DNA of 9,018 nt from contig JAIXRB010000076.1 in NCBI GenBank assembly GCA_027485405.1, positions 1 through 9,018 of the forward strand, read 5' to 3'. A model generated the notes under the pieces. That model had not been told where the DNA came from, made no database searches, and saw only the letters and a program-made list of their open reading frames with translations. Source of the DNA: Leptospiraceae bacterium. Lineage in GTDB: Bacteria > Spirochaetota > Leptospiria > Leptospirales > Leptospiraceae. Below are positions 1-4,969 of the stretch, in pieces (position 1 is the stretch's first letter; each line of letters begins with the position of its first letter). The translations under genes were made by a program, and so were the position numbers.

Positions 1-61
1 AGCCGAGTATTGTTCTTCCCAAGGCCGTGAATTTTCAGCTAAGAGTCAGATACCATCCAAC

Positions 62-169
62 TCAATTGGAAACCAGTAAAGTTTCCAATTTCTGAAGTAG
101 CAATTTTCTATCGATGGGCTTGGACAAATATCGAACGATTTGTATAAACTCCGACTGATATCTGGTTGG
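62..169 (-). pseudogene. Response-regulator receiver domain, C-terminal scrap
   Basis: Read on the minus strand, this open stretch ends at TGA (62-64) and contains RYLSKPIDRKLLLQKLETLL. That is the typical end of a CheY-like receiver domain: the conserved Lys-Pro of strand beta-5 (KP in LSKPID) followed by the last amphipathic helix. Nothing of the rest of the domain, such as the phospho-acceptor Asp or the acidic pair, precedes it; a TAA lies at 170-172 in this frame. It has no start codon of its own and overlaps the PAS scrap in a different frame. I infer it is the far end of the same broken hybrid sensor or regulator gene. It is too short for a firm family call, but the motif is distinctive. 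Confidence 0.55.
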
Positions 170-272
170 TTAGTTCCTCGTATCTATTTCTGCTTTCGGA
201 AATCAATTGTTCGAGTTTTTTTCTTTCTGTGATTTTGCGCTCAAAAACAGTGAATCGGCATCTTGGCAACAT
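108..272 (-). pseudogene. PAS/PAC-domain sensor fragment (54 codons)
   Basis: A minus-strand frame from ATG (270-272) to TAG (108-110) encodes 54 residues. Residues about 9-36 read VFERKITERKKLEQLISES followed by RNRYEELT. This is the standard PAC end and helical linker between successive PAS domains in sensor kinases and diguanylate cyclases (compare the general pattern DITERKKLEE..L.ESEERYREL). The next PAS domain begins (NQISVGVYTNR) and then stops making sense. There is no kinase, GGDEF or other output domain, and the upstream frame is closed by a TAA at 288-290. I read it as the remains of a larger multi-PAS protein and not as a working gene. The ATG may be fortuitous. Confidence 0.55.
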
Positions 273-283
273 TTTTAAATCAA

Positions 284-598
284 TTACTTACCTGGGCAAG
301 CAATATGAGTGACTTCCGTTCCTTTTACAATTCCTAAACCTTTGATGTTTCTATGGACTGCATTGTCTTCACAGCAATTTTTCCCGTCAAGCGCTCGGAC
401 CGTGCAAAGCTCGAAAGCCTCTTGGGGCGAGGATGCTTGGACATTCAATTTGCAGGTAGTTCCCGTTGCCTTTGGAAGAGCGGGAGGCCAATTGTCTTTG
501 ATCCTTCCGCAGTTGTAATCGTCCGAATATACTGAAACGGAAGTAAGCGAAAGGAGTGTCACTAAACCAATGGAAAGAAAGTTTTTTAGATTTTTCAT
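284..598 (-). CDS. Small secreted six-cysteine protein, function unknown
   Basis: This encodes 104 residues. I chose the ATG at 598 because it begins a textbook signal peptide: MKNLK, a hydrophobic core FLSIGLVTLLSLTSVSV, then probable cleavage near VYS-DD (about residue 25). The open frame continues upstream to a TTG at 748, but that part reads as non-protein and is antisense to a VOC remnant. The mature part of about 79 residues has six Cys (30, 49, 65, 75, 76, 101), an even number compatible with three disulfides outside the cytoplasm. There is no lipobox Cys after the signal, so it is not a typical lipoprotein. I do not recognise the family. No Shine-Dalgarno precedes the ATG: the 22 bases before it are pyrimidine-rich. 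It stands alone, between gene remnants. That it is exported is well supported; that it is expressed is uncertain. Confidence 0.6.
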   Translation of the reverse strand: MKNLKNFLSIGLVTLLSLTSVSVYSDDYNCGRIKDNWPPALPKATGTTCKLNVQASSPQEAFELCTVRALDGKNCCEDNAVHRNIKGLGIVKGTEVTHIACPGK

Positions 599-603
599 AG
601 GAG

Positions 604-634
604 TGAATAGGAATCGATTCAAAAGCTCTGTCAA
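604..634 (-). promoter_or_regulatory. Possible promoter for the secreted six-Cys protein
   Basis: On the minus strand a perfect -35 TTGACA (629-634) is followed 19 bases later by TATTCA (604-609), a weak -10. The -10 ends only five bases before the ATG at 598, so transcription would start at or next to the start codon, giving a leaderless message. This would explain the missing Shine-Dalgarno. The 19-base spacer and poor -10 keep confidence low. Confidence 0.3.
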
Positions 635-709
635 GGGAAATACTTTGCAGTGAACACTTTGTTCAAGGACCCTGATGGAAACGTGATTTGCTTGATCGAG
701 AATTCTTAA
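611..709 (+). pseudogene. C-terminal remnant of a VOC/glyoxalase-type gene
   Basis: An open plus-strand frame of 32 codons ending at TAA (707-709) finishes with NTLFKDPDGNVICLIENS. The core FKDPDGNVI.LIE is the familiar C-terminal strand of glyoxalase/bleomycin-resistance (vicinal oxygen chelate) proteins, where the Glu near the end is usually a metal ligand. A TAG at 608-610 closes the frame upstream and no start or first beta-alpha-beta module is present, so about three quarters of the usual ~120-residue domain is missing. It lies antisense to the leader of the neighbouring secreted-protein gene. I take it as a decayed gene end. Confidence 0.5.
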
Positions 710-884
710 GCATTCCTTCCTAAGTAAGATATTGTATTTTTCAGCCAATACTGATTTTCCAACTTTAAGGAAATTAGGAAACGCGCTAAAACCTTAAAGA
801 GCAATTGCCTGTATTTGGTTGGTTGTCTTAAATTCGGCCTAAGTTGCTTTTTCCCAAGTAAAGGATTGATGTAACAAAAAAAAC
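710..884. other. Gene-free stretch with one inverted repeat
   Basis: I find no coding sequence or recognisable gene scrap here on either strand. The only structure is an 8-bp inverted repeat CTTTAAGG (763-770) / CCTTAAAG (792-799), separated by 21 bases and with no T-tract after it. It is AT-rich enough to be chance. Confidence 0.3.
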
Positions 885-950
885 TTGCAATACTTTTTAT
901 CTGCCTATCAAACTATGCGTATAAAACATTTTTTCGTATAAATGCTAGGT
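885..950 (+). promoter_or_regulatory. hipB leader: direct repeat (candidate operator) and ribosome site
   Basis: CGTATAAA occurs twice in the same orientation, at 918-925 and 935-942, 17 bases apart, ending 13 bases before the hipB ATG. Each copy contains TATAAA, so either could also serve as a -10 box, though I see no convincing -35 at the right distance (TTGCAA at 885-890 is too far for either). HipB-type antitoxins usually repress their own operon by binding repeated sites in this position, which makes these a natural candidate. The E. coli HipB operator pattern TATCC-N8-GGATA is absent. TAGGT (946-950), five bases before the ATG, is the likely ribosome site. It could pair with CCTA (904-907), and TACTTT (891-896) with AAAGTA (951-956), hiding the start in a longer transcript. 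Confidence 0.4.
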
Positions 951-955
951 AAAGT

Positions 956-1309
956 ATGCAAATCGACCATAAAGCTCCAATCGAAACTATCTTGACAGTC
1001 ATTGGAAAAAATCTCGAAATCAAAAGAATCAGAGGGAATAATGAAAAAAAGGAAATTGCAAGGCTCACGGGCTTAAACAGAAATACTGTCTCTGCCGCAC
1101 TGAGAGGTGAGGATATTCGAATCTCTACACTCATTCGTATCAGCCGAGTTTTACAATCCAGCGACTGGCTGATTCCGCTTTTGACAGAACCTATGCCTTC
1201 CCCATTAGAAATTCTTTCAAAAAGTAGGAAGCGAAGGAGCAAAATGGAGAAGGAAATTATTCAAACTCCCAAACCTCAAGTGATGGGAATTCAGAAGAAA
1301 AAACGATGA
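956..1309 (+). CDS. hipB: HipB-like antitoxin, Cro/CI-type HTH repressor
   Basis: This encodes 117 residues. Residues about 30-66 form a helix-turn-helix of the Xre (Cro/CI) family: KKEIARLTGLNRNTVSAALRG places the first helix at KKEIARLTG and the recognition helix at NRNTVSAALRG, followed by a further helical stretch ISTLIRISRVLQ. Position directly before hipA identifies it as the antitoxin and probable autorepressor of a type II toxin-antitoxin operon. Its stop overlaps the hipA start (ATGA, 1306-1309), so the two proteins are translated as a coupled pair. It is longer than E. coli HipB (88 residues) because of a basic tail (about 90-117, with KSRKRRSK and a KKKR end) that is likely disordered and could touch DNA or HipA. 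The start at 956 has a ribosome site at 946-950. HTH call is strong; the antitoxin role follows from context. Confidence 0.85.
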   Translation: MQIDHKAPIETILTVIGKNLEIKRIRGNNEKKEIARLTGLNRNTVSAALRGEDIRISTLIRISRVLQSSDWLIPLLTEPMPSPLEILSKSRKRRSKMEKEIIQTPKPQVMGIQKKKR

Positions 1310-2577
1310 TAGCTATTGCAGTAAAACTCTGGGGAAAACGAGTTGGTGGCTTAGCTTGGGATCCCATTCGAAAGTCTGCTCTTTTTGAGTACGATACAGA
1401 TTACATGAGCAATGGATTTAGCATTAGCCCCATTCAGATGCCATTTCAAAAAGGAGTCTATCAGTTCCAAGAACTAAGCGACTCGAAAACTTTCCAGGGT
1501 TTGCCTGGTGCTATCGCCGACAGCTTGCCTGAAAAATTTGGAAATAAAATATTGAATCAATATTTATCAAAGCAAGGGAAAACGATTTTTGATCTAAACC
1601 CAATTGAAAAACTTTGTTATGTGGGGAAAAGGGGAATGGGAGCTTTGGAATATGAACCTGACATTAATTTGTTTCTCACTCAAAAAAATACTCCTATTAA
1701 AATAGATGAACTAGTTGAAGTTGCAAATCAGGTTTTAAAAGACAAGAAGATCAAAAAGGCAACCCTGAATCAACTTGAAACGTTGATCAAAATCGGAACT
1801 AGTGCTGGTGGTGCAAAGGCAAAAGTAGTCATCGGGATACATAGAAAGACAGGAGAAGTCGTTTCGGGAGACGCAGATTTAGCTGATGATTATGATCATT
1901 GGATTTTGAAATTTGATTCGATTGAAAACGAAGAATTGGCAACCTCGAGTGAAATTGGACTCATCGAATACTGCTATAGTAAGTTGGCCTATGAAGCCGG
2001 AATCAGGATGATGGAATGTAAACTATTGCAAGACGAGAATCGAAATCACTTTATGACAAAACGTTTCGATCGAATAACGTTGAGTAAAAAAATCCATACT
2101 GTAACATTTGCAGGTTTAACTCATTTTGACCGCGATCCTCCTGGAAACGTAGGCTATGAAAACCTATTTCAAACAATTCGAAACATGGGCTTAAATCAAG
2201 ATCGACTAAATGAAATGTATCGGCGAATGGTTTTTAATATTATTTTCCGTAATCAAGATGACCATGCAAAAAATCATGCATTCTTAATGTTTGGTGATGG
2301 AAGCTGGGATTTGTCTCCAGCCTATGATCTTTGCTTTAGCTTTAAGCCTGGGAATGCGTTTATCGAAACTCACCAGATGTCATGCAATGGAAAAAGAGAC
2401 AATTTTGAAAGAGAAGATTTACTTTCGGCGGCAAGAATGGCCGATGTGAAAAAACCCAATGAAATCATTGGCGAGGTCTTACACGTGGCATCCCTATGGA
2501 AAAAGATATCGGCCCAAAACGGTTTGTCTAAAAAAGCCAGAGATTTTATATATAGCTGTTTTCGCTTGAAAATATAA
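1306..2577 (+). CDS. hipA: HipA-family serine/threonine kinase toxin
   Basis: This encodes 423 residues, close to the usual ~440. HipA kinases phosphorylate a cellular target (in E. coli the glutamyl-tRNA synthetase GltX), halting translation and favouring persistence; HipB neutralises them. Residues about 1-115 form the N-terminal subdomain with ETFQG-like FQGLPGAIADSLPEKFGN (63-80). The flexible phosphate loop is GTSAGGAKAK (164-173), where S166 matches the autophosphorylated Ser150 of E. coli HipA and K173 its loop Lys. K202 in HWILKF is the ATP-binding Lys. KRFDR is at 252-256. The catalytic segment QDDHAKNH has the base D318 and metal ligand N323; the second ligand is D341 in PAYDL. The D-to-N and N-to-D spacings (5 and 18) equal those of E. 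coli HipA. All key residues are present, so the toxin should be active. No strong ribosome site precedes it; translation is coupled to hipB. Its target here is unknown. Confidence 0.9.
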   Translation: MIAIAVKLWGKRVGGLAWDPIRKSALFEYDTDYMSNGFSISPIQMPFQKGVYQFQELSDSKTFQGLPGAIADSLPEKFGNKILNQYLSKQGKTIFDLNPIEKLCYVGKRGMGALEYEPDINLFLTQKNTPIKIDELVEVANQVLKDKKIKKATLNQLETLIKIGTSAGGAKAKVVIGIHRKTGEVVSGDADLADDYDHWILKFDSIENEELATSSEIGLIEYCYSKLAYEAGIRMMECKLLQDENRNHFMTKRFDRITLSKKIHTVTFAGLTHFDRDPPGNVGYENLFQTIRNMGLNQDRLNEMYRRMVFNIIFRNQDDHAKNHAFLMFGDGSWDLSPAYDLCFSFKPGNAFIETHQMSCNGKRDNFEREDLLSAARMADVKKPNEIIGEVLHVASLWKKISAQNGLSKKARDFIYSCFRLKI

Positions 2578-2630
2578 GGGAATCGAACTACTGACACTCG
2601 CACTACTGAAATTCTGAAAAACAACTCTCC
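2578..2630. repeat. Short direct repeat in the hipA-panB convergent gap
   Basis: CGAACTACTGA (2584-2594) recurs as CGCACTACTGA (2599-2609), 10 of 11 bases identical with a 15-base offset. It lies between the ends of the convergent hipA and panB genes, at the border between accessory and backbone DNA. It may be the mark of an insertion end or chance. I see no hairpin terminator for hipA in this gap. Confidence 0.3.
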
Positions 2631-3428
2631 CTAAAAAACATTCCCTTCGCCAGGGAACTGTTTTTCGACCACTTCTTTATGATACGATTCCACAGCAGAG
2701 CGAATGATAGACGAAGCATACGAATATTTTTTCAAAAATTTGGGTGAAAACTCTTCATTCATTCCCAACATATCATACAAAACCAGAACTTGCCCAGATA
2801 CATGCCTTCCCGCCCCAATTCCAATGGTAGGAACGGCTAAGGATTCGGTGATTTCCTTACCTAAATCTTCAGGCACCATTTCCAAAAGCACAGAAAAAGC
2901 GCCCGCTTCGGCAAGTTCTTTTGCCTTAAACACCATTCTGTCTCTAGATTCAGGCGTCTTACCTTGGACCCGGTAGCCCCCCAGAGTATGGAGGGACTGA
3001 GGAGTCAGTCCCAAATGACTCATCACAGGAATTCCAATTTGCGTTAGACGACGGGTGAGCTCAACAATCAAATCACTGTCCCCTTCAATTTTTACAGCAT
3101 CGGCCCCAGACTCTTTCATCATTCGCCCCGCAGAGAGAATGCCTTCCTCCAAAGACACTTGGTACGACAAAAAAGGCAAATCAGCTAAAATGAATTTCCC
3201 AGGTGCTCCGCGCTTTACAGCCTTAGTATGGTAGATCATTTCGTCTAACGTAACTGGAAGTGTTGTTTCATGTCCTTGCACGACCATACCCAAAGAATCG
3301 CCAACAAGAAGGCAATCCACAGAAGTGGCAGATAGAATTTTTGCAAAACTGTAATCGTAGCAGGTTAAAAGAGAAATTGGCAATCCTACTTCTCTTTTTT
3401 TTGTAAATTCAAGAATTATATTTTTCAT
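2631..3428 (-). CDS. panB: 3-methyl-2-oxobutanoate hydroxymethyltransferase (ketopantoate hydroxymethyltransferase)
   Basis: PanB transfers a hydroxymethyl group from 5,10-methylenetetrahydrofolate to 2-oxoisovalerate, giving ketopantoate, the first committed step to pantothenate and CoA; it is cytoplasmic and Mg-dependent. The 265 residues match the family's usual ~264 from end to end. Visible landmarks are TCYDYSFA (22-29), LVGDSLGMVVQGHETTLPVT (41-60) with metal ligand D44, ADLPF with D83, VKIEG with K113 and E115, SHLGLTPQS (137-145), GGYRVQG (150-156), the catalytic Glu E183 in LLEMVP, and TIGIGAG (201-207). The start ATG at 3428 has AGGAG (3436-3440) seven bases upstream. It overlaps the end of folK by 20 bases and is the last gene of the operon. 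A folate-dependent enzyme next to a folate-synthesis gene is a sensible pairing. Every catalytic position is intact. Confidence 0.97.
   Translation of the reverse strand: MKNIILEFTKKREVGLPISLLTCYDYSFAKILSATSVDCLLVGDSLGMVVQGHETTLPVTLDEMIYHTKAVKRGAPGKFILADLPFLSYQVSLEEGILSAGRMMKESGADAVKIEGDSDLIVELTRRLTQIGIPVMSHLGLTPQSLHTLGGYRVQGKTPESRDRMVFKAKELAEAGAFSVLLEMVPEDLGKEITESLAVPTIGIGAGRHVSGQVLVLYDMLGMNEEFSPKFLKKYSYASSIIRSAVESYHKEVVEKQFPGEGNVF
2633..2657 (-). terminator. Rho-independent terminator built into the end of panB
   Basis: On the minus strand TTCCCT (2652-2657), loop GGCGA, AGGGAA (2641-2646) is followed after TG by six T (2633-2638). The stem is within the last codons of panB (residues FPGEGN) and the T-tract overlaps the stop codon TAG (2631-2633). 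The six-pair stem is short, so efficiency is uncertain, but position and T-tract fit the end of the operon. Confidence 0.5.
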
Positions 3429-3876
3429 TCAGTGTCTCCTGAAAATGAGGGATAAGTTCAGTCTCGCCCATTTCTTCTAGCAGTTGTTTTACGAAAGGTC
3501 TAGTGACCAAGCTATGGTGTGGAAGCGTTAAGAACGCTGTCTCCATTACTATGCACTCATAGCTCAAAATATCTATATCGATTTCTCGTGGCCCCTTCCA
3601 TGCCCTGTGTTGTCTTCCGAGCTTTGTTTCTATGGCTTGGAAAGTTTCAAGTAGATTGGGCAAGGTGAAGGAAGGAGAAACATGGATCTTTACAATTTGA
3701 TTCAAAAAAGCAGATTGGTTTACGTTTTCCAACGGAGCGGTTTCAAGTACTCGCGACGAAGAAAGAATTTGGATTTCGGGCAATCGTTGGATTTCAAACA
3801 GAGCCTGCTCTAAAAAATGCTCCCTTGCCCCAATGTTCGAACCCAAAGAAAGATATGCGATATTTTCAAATTTCAC
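3409..3876 (-). CDS. folK: 2-amino-4-hydroxy-6-hydroxymethyldihydropteridine diphosphokinase (HPPK)
   Basis: HPPK moves pyrophosphate from ATP to 6-hydroxymethyl-7,8-dihydropterin, one step before dihydropteroate synthase in folate synthesis. I start it at GTG 3876, giving 155 residues, because GTGA (3873-3876) overlaps the stop of the upstream ATPase gene, and MKFENIAYLSLGSNIG is how this family normally begins. A GTG at 3909 would add 11 residues but reads through the ATPase end and has no better ribosome site. Landmarks: LSLGSNIG (9-16), ETAPLEN (45-51), FLNQIV (57-62), KGPREIDIDIL (94-104) with R97 and the Mg-binding D100 and D102, and LPHHSLVTRPFV (118-129). The end (TGA 3409-3411) lies 20 bases inside panB. 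All catalytic residues are seen. It is the middle gene of the operon. Confidence 0.93.
   Translation of the reverse strand: MKFENIAYLSLGSNIGAREHFLEQALFEIQRLPEIQILSSSRVLETAPLENVNQSAFLNQIVKIHVSPSFTLPNLLETFQAIETKLGRQHRAWKGPREIDIDILSYECIVMETAFLTLPHHSLVTRPFVKQLLEEMGETELIPHFQETLNEKYNS
3436..3440 (-). promoter_or_regulatory. panB ribosome binding site inside folK
   Basis: AGGAG on the minus strand lies seven bases before the panB ATG and within the last codons of folK. It fixes the panB start at 3428 and lets panB be translated while the folK ribosome is finishing. Confidence 0.7.
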
Positions 3877-4736
3877 TGGGAGCGAAACCTTGTTCGATAG
3901 TCCGAACACTTCAATTGAATTTCCTTAGTCATTTCGCTCAAACGCGAATAGATCCGGCCTTGTCCCTTGTCTTGCCATTCATGCAAAGAGTGATTGGAAG
4001 TGAGAAGAGTCAGTTTTTCCTGCTCATACCGGCTATCTATTAAATCGTACAGCTTTCGGTTGTTAAATTCTGTTTCTTTTTGTATCCCAAAATCATCAAT
4101 GACCAAAACATCTACTTCTGCAAATTCTTTTTCAATCATCCGCTCTTGGCCATGTGTTTCACTGTCGGATTGGTACGTATCCTTAATTGCCGAAAGAAAG
4201 TCTTTGTTTACCTTTGCATATTTACATTTGACTTGGTATCGAAAGATCAATTCGTTTAAGATGACACAGGCGAGAAGAGTCTTTCCTGTTCCTGTCCCGC
4301 CCCAAAGATAAAAGCCGGATGGAACAAAGGACGGATCTAGAAACTTATGAACCAACTCGTTTGCCCAATCATGTGCCACAATAAAAGATAGATCGGGATC
4401 GGATTTAGAGTCCCCTAAATCAATTGTAGATAAAAACTGAAACCTGTAACGAGGCGGAATGTTTGCCGCCACCACCAACTGTTCTGCTTTGCGCAGAGAA
4501 AACCTAGCATCGTGGCAAACGCAAGGCAACATCTTGTTTTGGGAGCGATCATAGATCAAAAAGGGTGGTTCACCCTTCGCTTCGCATTTGTTACAGTCAG
4601 ATCCCACGCAATGGCAGAGCGATAAAACCCCAGAACGAGATCCCCTTACATGCTCGACAAGGGTAAATCCAACCCCGCCACAAGCTTTGCACTGGGGGTT
4701 TCCATCTCGAATGGAACTGACTTCATTGAGGTTCAT
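3873..4736 (-). CDS. DnaC/DnaI-like AAA+ ATPase with cysteine-rich N-terminal region
   Basis: This encodes 287 residues. The C-terminal two thirds is a DnaC/IstB-type AAA+ module: Walker A GGTGTGKT (146-153), Walker B VLVIDDFG (210-217), sensor-1 LLTSNHS (244-250), and the arginine-finger box RIYSRL (261-266). Such ATPases load the replicative helicase (DnaC, DnaI) or serve transposases (IstB); no transposase is near, so a helicase-loader role is the better guess. The N-terminal ~75 residues hold eight Cys in pairs: CKAC (16, 19), CHC (41, 43), CNKC (48, 51), CVC (72, 74), with a DnaJ-like CKACGGVGF. They could bind two zinc ions. B. subtilis DnaI also has an N-terminal zinc domain, so this may contact the helicase. 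It is the first gene of the operon and ends on the folK GTGA. The ribosome site before ATG 4736 is weak. TTGACA (minus, 4771-4776) is upstream but lacks a good -10. Confidence 0.8.
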   Translation of the reverse strand: MNLNEVSSIRDGNPQCKACGGVGFTLVEHVRGSRSGVLSLCHCVGSDCNKCEAKGEPPFLIYDRSQNKMLPCVCHDARFSLRKAEQLVVAANIPPRYRFQFLSTIDLGDSKSDPDLSFIVAHDWANELVHKFLDPSFVPSGFYLWGGTGTGKTLLACVILNELIFRYQVKCKYAKVNKDFLSAIKDTYQSDSETHGQERMIEKEFAEVDVLVIDDFGIQKETEFNNRKLYDLIDSRYEQEKLTLLTSNHSLHEWQDKGQGRIYSRLSEMTKEIQLKCSDYRTRFRSQ

Positions 4737-4884
4737 AAGCTGGTTTGCACTCTTATCAGTTGGACTGTCTTGTCAAGAAAGGTCAGTTTTGGGCAGAATT
4801 GACTGTTTATGTCTCATAAAAGGCAAAACCCACACTTTTTTTTTCTAAAATCTTCGAGTTTTTTTCCTTCGAATCAGGTTTATC

Positions 4885-4906
4885 TTGACTCTACGTTTTC
4901 CGATAC
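4885..4906 (+). promoter_or_regulatory. fcpA: Possible fcpA promoter with flagellar sigma-28-like -10
   Basis: TCCGATAC (4899-4906) resembles the sigma-28 (FliA) -10 consensus GCCGATAA at six of eight positions, and begins 64 bases upstream of the fcpA GTG/ATG region start at 4970 when measured to its last base. A TAAA -35 at the expected distance is not present (TTAT, 4880-4883). Alternatively TTGACT (4885-4890) is a fair sigma-70 -35, but nothing like TATAAT follows at 16-18 bases. Of the two, the FliA-like reading suits a flagellar gene; both are weak. Confidence 0.28.
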
Positions 4907-4911
4907 TTTCC

Positions 4912-4941
4912 TTGAAGAAACAAAACCAAACCTTTCTTCAA
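4912..4941 (+). promoter_or_regulatory. fcpA: Stem-loop in the fcpA leader
   Basis: TTGAAGAAA (4912-4920) and TTTCTTCAA (4933-4941) form a perfect nine-pair stem with a 12-base loop CAAAACCAAACC. It ends 28 bases before the fcpA start codon and no T-tract follows, so it is not a terminator. In RNA it would form a 5' hairpin that may stabilise the message; in DNA it could be a protein-binding site. Function is inferred only. Confidence 0.5.
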
Positions 4942-4969
4942 ATATTGGAAGAGACAAAAAAAGGGTCAC

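Noticed and set aside
3..95. Open plus-strand frame entering from the left edge, ending TGA at 93-95
   Set aside because: About 30 codons without a stop is common by chance; no recognisable motif, and it overlaps the receiver-domain scrap.
599..748. Upstream extension of the secreted-protein frame to a TTG at 748
   Set aside because: The extra 50 residues precede a perfect signal peptide, lie antisense to the VOC remnant, and begin with TTG without a ribosome site.
913..1242. 109-codon minus-strand open frame
   Set aside because: Exact antisense of the HipB helix-turn-helix gene, and its hydrophobic look comes from the AT-rich sense strand.
3873..4736. IstB, i.e. an insertion-sequence helper ATPase
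   Set aside because: No transposase or terminal inverted repeats nearby, and the gene is embedded in a housekeeping operon with coupled translation.
4748..4776. Sigma-70 promoter for the ATPase-folK-panB operon
   Set aside because: TTGACA (minus, 4771-4776) is perfect, but nothing like TATAAT occurs at 16-18 bases; GATAAG is only 13 away.
4836..4865. Two T-tracts (nine and seven T) upstream of fcpA as a phase-variation switch
   Set aside because: They are far from the likely promoter elements and in no reading frame; ordinary AT-rich intergenic DNA is enough.
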